DNA of 64,000 nt from the NCBI RefSeq assembly GCF_024341905.1, contig NZ_BQXY01000001.1, positions 777,013 through 841,012 of the forward strand. Reading direction: 5' to 3'. Shown here one piece after another: positions 8,059 to 19,225 of the stretch. Positions within the stretch are counted from its first letter, which is position 1. Each line of letters starts with the position of its first letter. A program made the position numbers and the translations under genes. Below the pieces are notes generated by a model. It was not told the origin of the DNA, did not search any database, and saw only the letters and a list, made by a program, of their open reading frames with translations. This stretch comes from Clostridium folliculivorans. GTDB taxonomy: Bacteria > Bacillota > Clostridia > Clostridiales > Clostridiaceae.

Positions 8059-9549
8059 TTAAGTATGAGTTATGTTACTATTGTCTAAACTTAAGTCAAA
8101 GAAAAATTCAACTCCATTTGAGGTGTTTCTTACTCCGAAGGTACTGTTATGTTGTGTAAGTATCTGCTTAACAATCGCAAGGCCAAGGCCACTACTTCCT
8201 TCAGAACGGCTTCTCGCCTTATCAACTCTATAAAATTGAACCCAAACCTTTTCTAAATCATCCTTTTGCAAGAATGCTCCGGTGTTTTCTATGGAGAATA
8301 AAGCTTTTGTGTTATCAACACCTATAAATATGTTTATACTTTCATTTTCATTAGTGTACTTTATAGCATTAGTTATAAAGTTAGTTATAACACCCTCAAT
8401 TTTAAATTCATCCCCAACCACCATGATAATATTTTCATCTGAATAAGATTTGTTTATTTTTAAGTTTTTTTCTGCAAAACTGTGTGAGTATTTAAAAAGT
8501 ATTTCGTTAGTAAGTGATACTATATCAAAAGAGTTTATTTGAAGTTTATTACTATCTGATTCAAGTCTTGAAAGTTCAAGCATATCCATAACTAACTTAT
8601 TCATTTTATTAGATTCATCAATTATTATGTCTAGGTATATATCCTTAGCTTCACCATCAACAATATTATCCTTTAGCCCTTCGGCATATCCTTCGATAAT
8701 TCCTATAGGAGTCTTCAATTCATGTGAAACTCCTGCAATAAACTCTTTACGTATCTTTTCAAGCTTACGCTCTTTTTCTATATCAGCCTGCAATTTTTGA
8801 TTTTTTGTTCTCAAGTCAGTTAAAGCTGTAGATAAATTTTCTGATAAAAAGTTAAGTGTTTTAGCAAGTTCACCTATCTCATCTTCCCTATCTGAGATAC
8901 ATTGCTCAGTAAAGTCCATAGAAGACATCTTACGAGCAACCTTATTAAGCCTTTTTAATGGTTTTGATATTAAATCTGAGTATATAAAAGACAGTATAAG
9001 GCCTATAAAAATCAATGCAACAAATATATATTTATAAAACTGTCCTATTATTGAAGATGCTTCTTTAATGCTTTGGAAAGAATAAACTGTTATTAATATT
9101 GAATCATTTTTCGTATTAATAGACATAGGCGTTATGACTACTATATGTTTTATATTGTGCTTTTTATCGTCATAAACTTGGCTTAGAGTTTTTCCTGAAC
9201 TAAAAATATCAGAAATATTGTCTGGGCTAATAAGCGAATTAAAAATACTACTTGTTACATCTAAACTTTGATCTGAACCAAACATAGGAAGACCATTTGA
9301 TGAATAAATACCTGCCTGAGCACTAGCACTATACTGTAAATTGTTTAATCCACTGATTATTGCGTTTCTATTAGTGGTACCTGAGTATGAATCTTTAAAG
9401 CTTTCTACACTAGCTACCAGTAGATTCGTTTTTTTATCAGTATAAAAGCGCTCAAAGAAAAACATCTGAAACAAAGCAGCAGCAACCATTAAAGCTATTA
9501 TTAGACCAAAGGTGATTACGAAAATTCTCTTTGATATACTTTGCTTCAT
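8059..9549 (-). CDS. Sensor histidine kinase, HAMP type
   Basis: 496 residues. Transmembrane helix at about 8-32, extracytoplasmic sensor of about 140 residues, second transmembrane helix at about 174-191, HAMP domain to about 245, a short coiled coil, then HisKA with the phospho-acceptor H276 in GVSHELKTP and the ATPase domain with NFITNAIKYT, a phenylalanine-type segment and GSSGLGLAIVKQI. The start overlaps the stop of the response regulator by 4 bases (ATGA), so the two are translationally coupled. The ligand is unknown; the sensor domain is not recognised and no obvious target gene is adjacent. Confidence 0.93.
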   Translation of the reverse strand: MKQSISKRIFVITFGLIIALMVAAALFQMFFFERFYTDKKTNLLVASVESFKDSYSGTTNRNAIISGLNNLQYSASAQAGIYSSNGLPMFGSDQSLDVTSSIFNSLISPDNISDIFSSGKTLSQVYDDKKHNIKHIVVITPMSINTKNDSILITVYSFQSIKEASSIIGQFYKYIFVALIFIGLILSFIYSDLISKPLKRLNKVARKMSSMDFTEQCISDREDEIGELAKTLNFLSENLSTALTDLRTKNQKLQADIEKERKLEKIRKEFIAGVSHELKTPIGIIEGYAEGLKDNIVDGEAKDIYLDIIIDESNKMNKLVMDMLELSRLESDSNKLQINSFDIVSLTNEILFKYSHSFAEKNLKINKSYSDENIIMVVGDEFKIEGVITNFITNAIKYTNENESINIFIGVDNTKALFSIENTGAFLQKDDLEKVWVQFYRVDKARSRSEGSSGLGLAIVKQILTQHNSTFGVRNTSNGVEFFFDLSLDNSNITHT

Positions 9550-10220
9550 TCTTTCACCTCAAACTTATAACCACTTCCTCTAACAGTAGTTATGAATTCA
9601 GATTTATCCAAAAGTTTTTCTCTTAATCTTTTAATATTCGTATCTACAGTTCTTAGATCGCCATAATAATCAATTCCCCATACACTATCTAATATCTGAT
9701 CTCTTGTCAGAGCAATACCTTCATTGGAAACTAAATAAATCAATAGATCAAATTCTTTTGGTGATAGGTTTATAGTTTTATCGTATACCATAACCTCATG
9801 GGAAATTTTATTTATCTTAAGACCATCGTAGTCCATTATGTTAGTATCGGTTTTATTGCTAGTTCTTTTTAAAAGTGCTTTTGTTTTGGCTACTAAAACC
9901 TTTGGACTAAAAGGTTTGGTTACATAATCATCTGCACCAAGCTCGTATCCTAATAATTTATCATCTTCTTCACTTCGAGCTGTAAGCATTATTATAGGAG
10001 TTGTAGAAACTTCTCGTATTTTTTTGCATACTTCAAACCCATTAAGTTCTGGCATCATTATATCTAGTATCACTAAATCAATTTTTTCTTCAGAATATAT
10101 GTTCAATGCTTCTTTACCGTTCTTTGCTTCAAATATTTTAAAGTTTTCTTTTAGGAAATAGTCCCTTAAAAGAAATCGGATTCTTATTTCATCTTCGACA
10201 ATAAGTAATGTTAAACCCAT
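9546..10220 (-). CDS. OmpR/PhoB-family response regulator
   Basis: 224 residues: receiver domain (1-120) with acidic pocket E9-D10, phosphorylation site D53 in VILDIMMPE, conserved T and K (MLTARS, VTKPFSP), then a winged-helix DNA-binding domain (about 130-222) with the usual SPKEFDLL and VRGSGYKFE. ATG has AAGGAGG upstream. It is first in the two-gene operon with the kinase. Targets are not evident. Confidence 0.95.
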   Translation of the reverse strand: MGLTLLIVEDEIRIRFLLRDYFLKENFKIFEAKNGKEALNIYSEEKIDLVILDIMMPELNGFEVCKKIREVSTTPIIMLTARSEEDDKLLGYELGADDYVTKPFSPKVLVAKTKALLKRTSNKTDTNIMDYDGLKINKISHEVMVYDKTINLSPKEFDLLIYLVSNEGIALTRDQILDSVWGIDYYGDLRTVDTNIKRLREKLLDKSEFITTVRGSGYKFEVKE

Positions 10221-10594
10221 AATTAAACCTCCTTGAAACTTTTACAATTTCATTATACCTAAGAAATGTGTCAATATATAGACAACGAATATAATTATTC
10301 AAATAATATTATAATTGAGTTTATATTGATATTATTATAAAATGTATAGATAAAGAGTTCTTGAGGCAATCCTTAAAATATACTTGTTTAAGAATATCGA
10401 TTTAATGTAGTTTTGGGCATGTATAGATTGAAAGTTGTATTTTGAACTGTATAAATTTGTACCACTTAAATAGAAAATAAATTTTATAATTTTTTTAGAA
10501 TTACAAAATAGATTTTGAAAATTCAAATTTGCTGGAAATAGGTACATGTATACTTAAATATAAACTTGAGCGTAATAAGAAATGGAGATTTTTA
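10221..10594. other. Intergenic region, response regulator / M16 peptidase
   Basis: 374 AT-rich bases between divergent genes. TTTGTACCACTTAAATAG near 10459 resembles one end of the GATGTACCACTTC palindromes but has no partner arm, so at most a remnant. No supportable ORF or RNA. Confidence 0.35.
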
Positions 10595-11875
10595 ATGTAT
10601 AAATTGAATTTAGATAGTAAGGCTACAAAGCTTAGTAATGGGCTTAATGTGATAACAATAAAAAAAGATACACAACTTGCTTCTATAAATGTAGGGGTTA
10701 AGGCTGGCTCATTAAATGAGGGAGTTAATGAAAAAGGGGTAGCTCATTTTATTGAGCATATGTTGTTTAAAGGAACTAAGACAAGAGATAATAAAACTTT
10801 GAATGACGAGTTGGAGTTTTTAGGTGGAGAATATAATGCATACACTGATTTTTGTTCCACTGTCTATAGTGTGACTTGTCTTCAGGAGGAGATTGAGAAA
10901 GCAATAGAACTGCTTGGAGATATGGTTATAGAATCAACCTTTGATAAAAATGAACTGGAAAAGGAAAGAGGGGTCATTTTAGCTGAAATAAAAACCAGTA
11001 AAGATGATATAGAAGATTTGAGTTTCAAGAGAATCAATGAAATTGCTTTTGAGTATAGTCCTTTAAGATATGAGATAAGTGGAGATGAAGAAAGTGTAAG
11101 TAGGTTTACTAAAGGTGATTTACTGAGTTTTTATAAGAAATTCTACACCCCAGATAATACTACAATAACAATTGTTTCATCTTATGATCATGGAGAGGCT
11201 ATATCACTTATTTCTAAATTCTTTGGTGCATGGAATGGCACTTTAAGTCATAGAGATGAGATAGAACTTGAAAAAAATAAGGAAGTTACAGTAACTACGT
11301 ATAAAAGGGATATAGAGTTAAGTACAATAACTTATTTGTATACTTTAGACAATATAGATAAGGATGAAGAATTAGCACTAAAGATTCTTAATCACAAATT
11401 TGGTGAGAGTGCTAATTCTATACTTTTTAGAGAGCTTAGGGAGGAAAGAGGCCTCGCATATGATATATATACTAATTTAGACTTAGGAAATGATATTAGA
11501 ACTCTATATATATTTACTTCAGTTGAGGATGAGAATATAGAGGAAGCTCTTAATGCTATAAATGACTGTATAGAAAAGATAAAAACAGAGGAAATTCCGT
11601 TTCCAAAGAGTACAATTGAGCTCATGAAAAAGGTGCACAAAACTGCAGTGGTATCTACTCTTGATGATAGTTCAGAACTCTCTAATTATGTGCTTAATCA
11701 AATTCTTGAAGAAGAACCAATAGATGAGTTTATACATGATATGGAAAGACTTAACCATATAGAAAATGTAGATTTATATGATATTGCAAGAAAGGTTTTC
11801 AATAACCCTACAATTCATATTTTAAGATCAGACGCAGATAAGGAAGCAGAGGATATAGATGAGCAAAATCACTAA
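10595..11875 (+). CDS. M16 (insulinase/pitrilysin) family peptidase
   Basis: 426 residues with the inverted zinc motif HFIEH at 51-55, and the downstream third-ligand glutamate in the helix that follows ELEKERGVILAEI. It has the two-domain layout of M16B processing-type peptidases. The start at 10595 is chosen because GGAGA sits 7 bases upstream; a longer frame back to 10529 has no RBS. No signal peptide. The last 17 bases overlap recX, suggesting co-translation. Its substrate is unknown. Confidence 0.9.
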   Translation: MYKLNLDSKATKLSNGLNVITIKKDTQLASINVGVKAGSLNEGVNEKGVAHFIEHMLFKGTKTRDNKTLNDELEFLGGEYNAYTDFCSTVYSVTCLQEEIEKAIELLGDMVIESTFDKNELEKERGVILAEIKTSKDDIEDLSFKRINEIAFEYSPLRYEISGDEESVSRFTKGDLLSFYKKFYTPDNTTITIVSSYDHGEAISLISKFFGAWNGTLSHRDEIELEKNKEVTVTTYKRDIELSTITYLYTLDNIDKDEELALKILNHKFGESANSILFRELREERGLAYDIYTNLDLGNDIRTLYIFTSVEDENIEEALNAINDCIEKIKTEEIPFPKSTIELMKKVHKTAVVSTLDDSSELSNYVLNQILEEEPIDEFIHDMERLNHIENVDLYDIARKVFNNPTIHILRSDADKEAEDIDEQNH

Positions 11876-12500
11876 TATAGAAGTGCAAAAAAAGAATCCT
11901 AAGAGAGTAAATGTATTTATTGATGAAGAATTTTCTTTCGGCTGTGATGCAGAATTAATCTATAGATATGGACTTAGAAAAGATGAAAAAGTTGATGTAG
12001 AGAAAATCAAAACAATAATCGAAGAAGAAGATTTTATTAAATGTAAAAATGCTGCATTAAGGACAATTGAAAGAAATTATAAAACTGAGAAAGAGATAAG
12101 AGATAAACTTATAGCAAAAGCTTTTCCAGAAAACTTGATTAAAAGAACATTAGATTTCTTAAAAGAGTATAATTTTTTAGATGATAAATTATATACTGAA
12201 ATGTATTTAAAAGATAAGATTGGAAATCAGGGAAAGAATAAAATTTATTATAGTTTATTAAGAAAAGGTGTTTCAGAGGAACTATTGAAGGATAAAATAA
12301 ATAATATAGATACAAAAAGAGAAGAAGAAGGTGCCTATTCACTATGCAAGAAAAAGTACGATTCTTTAATAAAGAGAGAATCAGATACATTAAAAATATC
12401 TCAAAAACTATTTAGGTTTATGGCATCAAAGGGATATGATTTTGAAATGATTAATAGATTGATAAAGCAAGTAATAAAAAGTGATCAATTTATGGAGTAG
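11859..12500 (+). CDS. recX: Recombination regulator RecX
   Basis: 213 residues; RecX modulates RecA filaments. The three-helix repeats are visible: ALRTIERNYKTEKEIRDKLIAK, FLKEYNFLDDKLYTEMYLKDK and LLRKGVSEELLKDKI, followed by another set to the C-terminus (FMASKGYDFEMINRLI). Length fits the longer Firmicute RecX. It starts inside the end of the M16 gene and ends directly before the transglutaminase gene, so the three form a tight operon. recA is not in the window. Confidence 0.9.
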   Translation: MSKITNIEVQKKNPKRVNVFIDEEFSFGCDAELIYRYGLRKDEKVDVEKIKTIIEEEDFIKCKNAALRTIERNYKTEKEIRDKLIAKAFPENLIKRTLDFLKEYNFLDDKLYTEMYLKDKIGNQGKNKIYYSLLRKGVSEELLKDKINNIDTKREEEGAYSLCKKKYDSLIKRESDTLKISQKLFRFMASKGYDFEMINRLIKQVIKSDQFME

Positions 12501-13676
12501 ATGATTATGAATTTTAATACTACAAATCTTATACTTATAGTTGTGTTTATGATACCTATAATAGCAGGTTTCGTGAACAAATTTAGTTCAGAAGATGCTA
12601 TGGAAGAAATTCTTGATATAGAAAAAAGTATTGCTCTATTTTTATCAATAGTTCTTGCTGTAGTTTATTGTTCTAAACAAGAATTATTACCTAAAATAGT
12701 AGATTATTTAAGTAGCTTATCAGATTACTTGGATAATATATTAAATGGATATAGGCAGATAAGTTATTATGCTGTGTTTTTGCTTATAATTTATTTAGTA
12801 TATAATATAATATTTATTATAATAAGGATATTTAATAAGCTCACTGTACAACCATTTATAGATATTTTAAATAGGTATTCTCAGAAAAAAGGAAACGTAT
12901 TTAGGGGATTTATAGGAGCTATATTTGCATTACCAAGAGCTATTATTTTTTTAATAGTTATTTGTATATCTTTGAATTTTATCAACTACCTTAACTTTCC
13001 TAGTGAAGTAAAAAAATCAATTAACGGAAGCGCTATATACAAGACTATAAGCAAGAATGTAATTAACCCGATTACAACTTCTCCTATAGTGAAAGAAATA
13101 CCAAGAGTTTTAAATGACTCTCTTAAAATAAAGGTAGTAAGAGTTGATGAAAATCAAAATAGTAAAAATAGTAGTAAGAGCACAAATGCAAGAGAAGTAG
13201 TTTATTATAATGGTGTAACATTAGAGCAGGGCATTAAATCAAATGAAACAATAAATCAGGAGGCCTTAAAACTTACTAGATTTAAAAGCAGTGACAAAGA
13301 GAAAGCCAAGTCTTTGTATGCTTGGATTGGTACAAATATAGAATATGATGATAATAAAGCTAATGAAATACTTAGCAATAACTTTAGAGTACAGTCCGGA
13401 GCTATACCTACTTATGAAACAAGGACAGGGATTTGCTTTGATTACTCATGTCTTTATGTTGCAATGGCAAGAGCTGCTAATCTTAAAGTTAGATTAGTTA
13501 TAGGTCAAGGATATAATGGGGAACAATGGGTAAATCATGCTTGGAATGAAGTTTATATAAAAGAAGAAAATCGCTGGATTACAGTAGATACTACTTTCTA
13601 TAAAGCTGGAAATTATTTTGATTCTAAAAGATTTTATAATGATCATAAAATAGAGAAGATTGCAGGAGAATGGTAA
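12501..13676 (+). CDS. Membrane-anchored transglutaminase-like protein
   Basis: 391 residues. Several hydrophobic helices in the first 165 residues (about 8-25, 43-60, 88-112, 138-160), a linker, then a transglutaminase-like/cysteine-protease domain with a complete triad: C312 (RTGICFDYSC), H346 (NHAWNEV) and D363 (TVDTTF). The catalytic domain probably faces outside. Function unknown; such enzymes cleave or crosslink peptides. The start codon is adjacent to the recX stop, and a second ATG at 12507 is an alternative. A strong terminator follows at once. Confidence 0.82.
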   Translation: MIMNFNTTNLILIVVFMIPIIAGFVNKFSSEDAMEEILDIEKSIALFLSIVLAVVYCSKQELLPKIVDYLSSLSDYLDNILNGYRQISYYAVFLLIIYLVYNIIFIIIRIFNKLTVQPFIDILNRYSQKKGNVFRGFIGAIFALPRAIIFLIVICISLNFINYLNFPSEVKKSINGSAIYKTISKNVINPITTSPIVKEIPRVLNDSLKIKVVRVDENQNSKNSSKSTNAREVVYYNGVTLEQGIKSNETINQEALKLTRFKSSDKEKAKSLYAWIGTNIEYDDNKANEILSNNFRVQSGAIPTYETRTGICFDYSCLYVAMARAANLKVRLVIGQGYNGEQWVNHAWNEVYIKEENRWITVDTTFYKAGNYFDSKRFYNDHKIEKIAGEW

Positions 13677-13704
13677 AAAGCACCTAACTTTAAGGTGCTT
13701 TTTT
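13675..13704. terminator. Bidirectional terminator
   Basis: AAAAGCACCT / AAGGTGCTTTTTT with a loop of about 5 bases. It ends the recX-transglutaminase unit on the plus strand and overlaps the stop codon of the TPR gene on the minus strand. Confidence 0.9.
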
Positions 13705-14046
13705 GTATTTATTAACAATTAAATTAATTGCTTTTTCACAATCCTTGTCGCTGTTATCTAGTGCCCAAGCCATATTGAAATAACGTAGTGCTTTTTGAGG
13801 ACTATTAATCATAGAATAACAATAAGCTAAGTTAAAAAAATATTTTGCATCTAAATTTAAATCAATGGCTTTACTAAGCATATCGATTGCCCTTGAGAAA
13901 TCCTTGAGTTTAATATAACAAACACTTGCATTATAGTAGGAATAAGGCTCGTTGTCCTTTTCTTCTATAGCTTTGATATAATAGGAGAGGGCTTCCCCAT
14001 AATTTTTATTGTTATAAAGTTCATTGCCTTTAACAAAACTACTCAT
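13690..14046 (-). CDS. Small TPR-repeat protein
   Basis: 118 residues made of about three tetratricopeptide repeats, with the alternating small/aromatic pattern (for example GNELYNNKNYGEALSYYIKA, ASVCYIKLKDFSRAIDMLSKA and AYCYSMINSPQKALRYFNMA). TPRs mediate protein-protein contacts; no catalytic domain, signal peptide or membrane helix. The partner is unknown. RBS TTGGAGG precedes ATG. Transcribed alone. Confidence 0.85.
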   Translation of the reverse strand: MSSFVKGNELYNNKNYGEALSYYIKAIEEKDNEPYSYYNASVCYIKLKDFSRAIDMLSKAIDLNLDAKYFFNLAYCYSMINSPQKALRYFNMAWALDNSDKDCEKAINLIVNKYKKAP

Positions 14047-14222
14047 AAAAATCCTCCAATACTTTTACAACAAATGTAATTATTCTCTTTAATAATTATT
14101 GACATAGGATATAAGAATATTCATGTAAAAAAATATTACTTACATAATTAACAAAAATATTTTATAATATAATAATGATATTATTTATATTTACTTATTA
14201 TTATTAGTTTGGAGATGAGAAT

Positions 14223-17200
14223 ATGACAAAGTTTCATATGGGACTTGATGTTGGTTCTACAACTGTTAAGATGGTGTTGCTTGATAACAGAGATAACATA
14301 GTCTATAGCAAGTATAAGAGGCATTTTTCAGATATAAGAAGTACTATAATAGCACTTATAAGAGATGGCTATAAGCATGTAAAAGATGTCGACGTTACTG
14401 TAAATGTAACCGGTTCTGGTGGACTTTCAGTTTCCAAATGGCTTGATATAACTTTTATACAAGAAGTAATTGCATGTACTAAAACTGTAGAAAGCTACAT
14501 TCCAGAGACAGATGTTGTAATTGAGCTTGGTGGAGAAGATGCTAAGATAACATATTTTGATGGTAATTTGGAACAGAGAATGAATGGAAGTTGTGCTGGT
14601 GGAACAGGTGCTTTTATAGATCAAATGGCATCACTGCTTAAAACTGATGCAAGCGGTTTAAATGATATGGCCAAACATCACTCTGTTATATATCCAATAG
14701 CAGCAAGATGTGGAGTTTTTGCAAAAACAGATGTACAACCATTATTGAATGAAGGTGCTAGAAAAGAAGACATAGCAGCTTCAATTTTCCAGGCGGTAGT
14801 TACTCAAACTATTAGTGGACTTGCTTGTGGAAAACCAATAAGAGGAAAGGTGGCATTCTTAGGAGGCCCCTTGTACTTTTTATCAGAGCTTAGACAAAGA
14901 TTTATAGAAACTTTAAATCTAACTGAAGAACAGATAATATTCCCTGAAAATTCGCAGTTATTCGTTGCTATGGGAGCAGCTTTATCATCTAAGGAAGATA
15001 AGCTAATATCTTATAAAAGATTGTTAGAAAAGGTTAGTGAAATCAAGACTATGCAATCTACTGAAATAGAAAGATTAGCACCACTTTTTGCAGATAAAAA
15101 AGATTATGATGAGTTTAAAGCAAGACATGATAAGGCTACAGCAAAGAGAAGAGATTTGGATAGTTACTCTGGTAAGGCTTATCTAGGAATTGATGCGGGA
15201 TCAACAACTACTAAAGTGGTATTGATTAGTGAAGATAATGAGATACTTTATTCATATTACGGAAGTAATCAAGGAAGTCCTTTAAATAGAGTTATAGGTA
15301 TATTAAATGAACTGTATTCAAAGCTTCCAGCAGATGTTGAGATTGCGAACTCTACTGTTACAGGCTATGGAGAAAGCCTAATTAAGGCAGCTCTTCATAT
15401 TGATATAGGTGAAATAGAAACAATAGCTCACTATAAGGCTGCAGAACATTTCTTACCAGGTGTTGATTTTATATTAGACATTGGTGGACAGGATATGAAA
15501 TGTTTTAAGATAAAGAACGGGGTAATAGATAGTATCCTGCTTAATGAAGCTTGTTCTTCAGGTTGTGGATCTTTTATAGAAACTTTTGCTAACTCCTTAA
15601 ATATGGAAATAGCTGATTTTGCTAAGGAAGCTGTTTTATCTGAACAGCCTGTAGATCTTGGTTCAAGATGTACAGTATTTATGAACTCAAGGGTTAAACA
15701 AGCACAAAAAGAAGGTGCTTTAGTTGGAGATATATCTGCTGGACTTTCTTATTCAGTAATTAAAAATGCGGTTTTCAAAGTTATAAAGATAAGAGATCCT
15801 AAGGAATTAGGAAAGAAAATAATTGTTCAAGGTGGTACTTTCTATAATGACGCAGTACTTAGAGGTTTTGAGCTTCTATCAGAAAGAGAAGCTGTAAGAC
15901 CTGATATAGCTGGTCTTATGGGAGCTTTTGGAGCTGCTATAATAGCTAAGGAAAGATTAGAAGAAGGAAGAAAAACAACACTTCTTGAAAAAGAACAATT
16001 AGAAAGTTTTACTATAGACACCGACTTAAGAAGATGTGGACTTTGTGGAAATAACTGTCTTTTAACTATCAATAAGTTCTCTACTGATGAAGAATACATA
16101 TCAGGTAATAGATGTGAAAGACCATTAGGGAAAGATAGAAAGAAGAATGATATACCAAACTTATATGATTATAAACTTAAGAGAACCTTTAGCTACAGAC
16201 CACTTAAGAAGGATGAAGCAAAGAGAGGTACTATAGGAGTTCCTAGGGTACTAAATTTCTACGAAAATTATCCGTTTTGGTTTACGATGCTCACAAAGCT
16301 TGGATTTAGGGTTGAGCTATCACCAATTTCATCAAAGAAAATTTATGAGATGGGTATAGAATCAATACCTTCAGAATCAGCTTGTTATCCAGCTAAGATA
16401 GTTCATGGACATATAGAGTCATTAATAGAAAGAGGAATAAAGAATATATTCTATCCAAGTGTTGCCTTTGAACAAAAAGAGTTTAAAGAAGCTAACAACA
16501 ATTATAATTGTCCTATAGTTACTTCATATCCAGAAGTTATAAAAAACAATATGGACGTTATTAAGGAAAAAGATATAAACTATATGAATCCTTTCTTCTC
16601 ACTGAACAATAAAGAAAGACTTTATAAGAGAATTGAGGACGAATTTAAGAGTTTTGGAGTAACAGCTGCTGAAGCAAAAGAAGCTATCGATGCTGCTTGG
16701 GAAGAAAGAGAGCAGTATAAGAGAGATATTCAAGCCAAGGGTGAAGAAGTACTAGAATACTTACAGAAGACTGGTAAGAAAGGAATAGTACTTGCTGGTA
16801 GGCCATACCACATAGACCCTGAAATAAATCACGGTATACCGGATGTTATTACAAGCTTTGGAATGGCTGTACTTACTGAAGATAGTGTAAGTCATCTAGG
16901 AAAAGTTCAAAGACCTCTTAGGGTTGTAGATCAGTGGGTTTATCATTCAAGACTATATTCAGCAGCAAGCTTTGTAGCTACTCAAGAAAATCTTGAATTA
17001 ATCCAACTTAATTCTTTTGGCTGTGGACTAGATGCTGTAACCACTGACCAAGTTCAAGAGATTTTGGCAAGTGACGGTAAGATATATACAGTATTAAAGA
17101 TAGATGAAGGAAATAATTTAGGAGCTATTAAGATAAGAATAAGATCTTTAAAAGCGGCTTTAGAGGAAAGAGAAAGAAATGGGTATGTTCCACACAAAGA

Positions 17201-18497
17201 GGATACGAGCTATCATACAGTTCCTTTCACTAAAGAAATGAGAAAAACTCATACAATTTTAGCTCCACAAATGTCACCAATACATTTTGAAATAGTGCAA
17301 GAAGCTTTCAAAGCTAGTGGATATAATATGGAAGTACTTCCTTCTACAGATAAACAAGCTGTTGAAGAAGGATTAAAGTTTGTAAATAATGATGCTTGTT
17401 ATCCATCAATAATAGTTGTAGGTCAGATGATCCATGCTCTTAAATCTGGAAAATATGATCCAAACAATACTTCAGTTATAATAACTCAAACTGGTGGTGG
17501 ATGTAGAGCAACTAACTATGTTGGTTTCTTAAAGAAAGCATTAAGAGAAGCCGGTTATCAAGGAATTCCTGTAATATCTCTAAATGCAGTAGGATTAGAA
17601 CCACAGCCTGGCTTTAAGATAACTCCAAAGCTTCTAGATAAAGCACTTATGGCATTAGTTTACGGTGATCTTTTAATGAGAGTACTATATAAAGTTAGAC
17701 CATATGAAAAAGTTAAGGGGTCGGCTAATGCTTTATATGAGAAGTGGAATAATCTAGCTAAGGAAAATGTTATAAAAGGTGGACATAGATTATTTAAGAA
17801 CAATGTTAAGAATATAATAAGTGAATTTGATAATTTAGAAATAACTGATGTAGTTAAGCCTAAGGTAGGAGTTGTTGGAGAAATTCTTGTTAAATTCCAT
17901 CCAACAGCAAACAATGATGTAGTTAATCTTCTTGAAGAAGAAGGAGCTGAAGCTGTTGTACCTGATTTACTTGATTTCTTCTTCTACTCAGCTTATGATC
18001 AAGACTTTAAGTCTAAGTACTTATCCTTTGGTAAGATGGGAAGAGAAATATCTAATGCAGCTATATGGTTTATGGAGAGATATAGAAACACGATGAAGGA
18101 AGAACTTTTAAGAAGTAAGAGATTTTCTCCTCCAAAGCATATTAAAGAATTAGGAGAACTTGCATCAACAATATTATCTCTTGGACATCAAACAGGAGAA
18201 GGATGGTTCCTAACAGCTGAAATGCTTGAACTTATAGAGAGTGGAGTTAATAATGTAATCTGTATGCAACCATTTGCTTGCCTGCCAAACCACGTTACAG
18301 GTAAAGGTATGATAAAGGCTATAAGACATAAGTACCCTATGTCAAATATAACTGCGATAGATTATGACCCAGGTGCTTCAGAAGTTAATCAGTTAAACAG
18401 AATTAAATTAATGCTTTCTGTAGCTTTTAAAAATCTTAAAGAAAATGAAGAAATAAAGAAAGAAGCCTTTGAAGAAGTTGCAACAAGTAAAAAATAA
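14223..18497 (+). CDS. Giant acyl-CoA dehydratase activase / DUF2229 ATP-dependent Fe-S reductase fusion
   Basis: 1424 residues. Two tandem ASKHA ATPase modules of the BadF/HgdC type: the first opens with [11 protein letters not shown] and has [10 protein letters not shown], the second opens near residue 320 with [12 protein letters not shown] and has CSSGCGSF. Then a cysteine cluster near 603-635 ([10 protein letters not shown]...GNRCERP), a DUF2229 region (from about 680), and a C-terminal part with cysteines in [17 protein letters not shown] and GGGCRATNY. In the family the ASKHA part uses ATP and an Fe-S cluster to push low-potential electrons to a cluster in the dehydratase-like part. 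Here both are on one chain and no dehydratase subunits or CoA enzymes are nearby. The substrate is unknown. ATG follows TTGGAGATGAGAAT. Confidence 0.85.
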   Translation: MTKFHMGLDVGSTTVKMVLLDNRDNIVYSKYKRHFSDIRSTIIALIRDGYKHVKDVDVTVNVTGSGGLSVSKWLDITFIQEVIACTKTVESYIPETDVVIELGGEDAKITYFDGNLEQRMNGSCAGGTGAFIDQMASLLKTDASGLNDMAKHHSVIYPIAARCGVFAKTDVQPLLNEGARKEDIAASIFQAVVTQTISGLACGKPIRGKVAFLGGPLYFLSELRQRFIETLNLTEEQIIFPENSQLFVAMGAALSSKEDKLISYKRLLEKVSEIKTMQSTEIERLAPLFADKKDYDEFKARHDKATAKRRDLDSYSGKAYLGIDAGSTTTKVVLISEDNEILYSYYGSNQGSPLNRVIGILNELYSKLPADVEIANSTVTGYGESLIKAALHIDIGEIETIAHYKAAEHFLPGVDFILDIGGQDMKCFKIKNGVIDSILLNEACSSGCGSFIETFANSLNMEIADFAKEAVLSEQPVDLGSRCTVFMNSRVKQAQKEGALVGDISAGLSYSVIKNAVFKVIKIRDPKELGKKIIVQGGTFYNDAVLRGFELLSEREAVRPDIAGLMGAFGAAIIAKERLEEGRKTTLLEKEQLESFTIDTDLRRCGLCGNNCLLTINKFSTDEEYISGNRCERPLGKDRKKNDIPNLYDYKLKRTFSYRPLKKDEAKRGTIGVPRVLNFYENYPFWFTMLTKLGFRVELSPISSKKIYEMGIESIPSESACYPAKIVHGHIESLIERGIKNIFYPSVAFEQKEFKEANNNYNCPIVTSYPEVIKNNMDVIKEKDINYMNPFFSLNNKERLYKRIEDEFKSFGVTAAEAKEAIDAAWEEREQYKRDIQAKGEEVLEYLQKTGKKGIVLAGRPYHIDPEINHGIPDVITSFGMAVLTEDSVSHLGKVQRPLRVVDQWVYHSRLYSAASFVATQENLELIQLNSFGCGLDAVTTDQVQEILASDGKIYTVLKIDEGNNLGAIKIRIRSLKAALEERERNGYVPHKEDTSYHTVPFTKEMRKTHTILAPQMSPIHFEIVQEAFKASGYNMEVLPSTDKQAVEEGLKFVNNDACYPSIIVVGQMIHALKSGKYDPNNTSVIITQTGGGCRATNYVGFLKKALREAGYQGIPVISLNAVGLEPQPGFKITPKLLDKALMALVYGDLLMRVLYKVRPYEKVKGSANALYEKWNNLAKENVIKGGHRLFKNNVKNIISEFDNLEITDVVKPKVGVVGEILVKFHPTANNDVVNLLEEEGAEAVVPDLLDFFFYSAYDQDFKSKYLSFGKMGREISNAAIWFMERYRNTMKEELLRSKRFSPPKHIKELGELASTILSLGHQTGEGWFLTAEMLELIESGVNNVICMQPFACLPNHVTGKGMIKAIRHKYPMSNITAIDYDPGASEVNQLNRIKLMLSVAFKNLKENEEIKKEAFEEVATSKK

Positions 18498-18508
18498 TAT
18501 CTCAATAG

Positions 18509-18536
18509 TTGACAAAATTTGATGTTGTAATATAAT
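18509..18536 (+). promoter_or_regulatory. Promoter of the valS T-box transcript
   Basis: TTGACA (18509-18514) and TATAAT (18531-18536) separated by 16 bases, upstream of the T-box leader. Confidence 0.75.
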
Positions 18537-18669
18537 ATTACTATAATTTATATGAAACGTTATTGTTTAGTATTGTGTCTAAATTAATGGGTCGCTACAG
18601 CTAATAGTTCATGTAATATACTGTAGAACAATTTAATTTCAATAATAATATAAACATAACTATATGTAA

Positions 18670-18990
18670 AAGCTTTGAAAAAGAGGAGTAAAGGCATAGA
18701 ACATAATAAGAGAGAAAAATCCGTAGGCTGTAAGGTTTTTCATATGGTGTGCTTTGAAGGTAGCTTTTGAGCTTCTCTGCTGAATAAGGGGAATTAAATA
18801 AATGCTAGGTTATAGTTTTATATGTACTGTAGTAGATATAAACAATTTTGGTAGCTTGCATATAATTCCTAAAGTAGGTAGAGACGGTAGCGATATCGTT
18901 AAAGGTTAAAGAGCTCTTAACTTAGGTTGAGAGAAAAAAGGTGGTACCGCGAGTCTTCGTCCTTTTATGGATGAAGGCTCTTTTTTTATT
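18670..18990 (+). ncRNA. T-box leader, presumably tRNA-Val responsive
   Basis: Contains AGAGGAGTA at the Stem I base, an AGAGAG element with the GGCTGTAAGG loop, the conserved T-box sequence AAAGGTGGTACCGCG (about 18939-18953), and a terminator GAGTCTTCGTCC / GGATGAAGGCTC followed by seven or more T. Uncharged tRNA would pair with the T-box and block the terminator. The likely specifier is GTA (valine) at 18760-18762, after GAAG on the 3' side of Stem I, agreeing with the valS gene downstream. The specifier position is by eye. Confidence 0.9.
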
Positions 18991-19225
18991 GTTCAAAAGT
19001 TATAGAAATTATAAGCTTTTAGTGATAAAATGTTTTATTTATTTTGCTGATTTCTATAACAGCAATAAAAAATAGTATTCGCCTGTGAGATTCATCACAA
19101 CTATATAACTGTTAAGAAACATGTATATATTAAAACTTAAATGTGGAAGTCCATATCAGGCGATAAATCTTTAGGAAAAACACATTTAGAAAAATTATTT
19201 ACCGGGAAATTAAGGAGGAACTTAG
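18991..19225 (+). other. Untranslated spacer between T-box terminator and valS
   Basis: An unusually long 235-base stretch between the leader terminator and the valS start. It holds TATTCGCCTG near 19077 and an inverted CAGGCGATA near 19158, so it may contain a decayed repeat. No ORF or second T-box is seen. Confidence 0.4.

Noticed and set aside
10235-10275. TTGACA...TATAAT on the minus strand before the response regulator
   Set aside because: The two boxes are only 11 bases apart, too close for a standard promoter.
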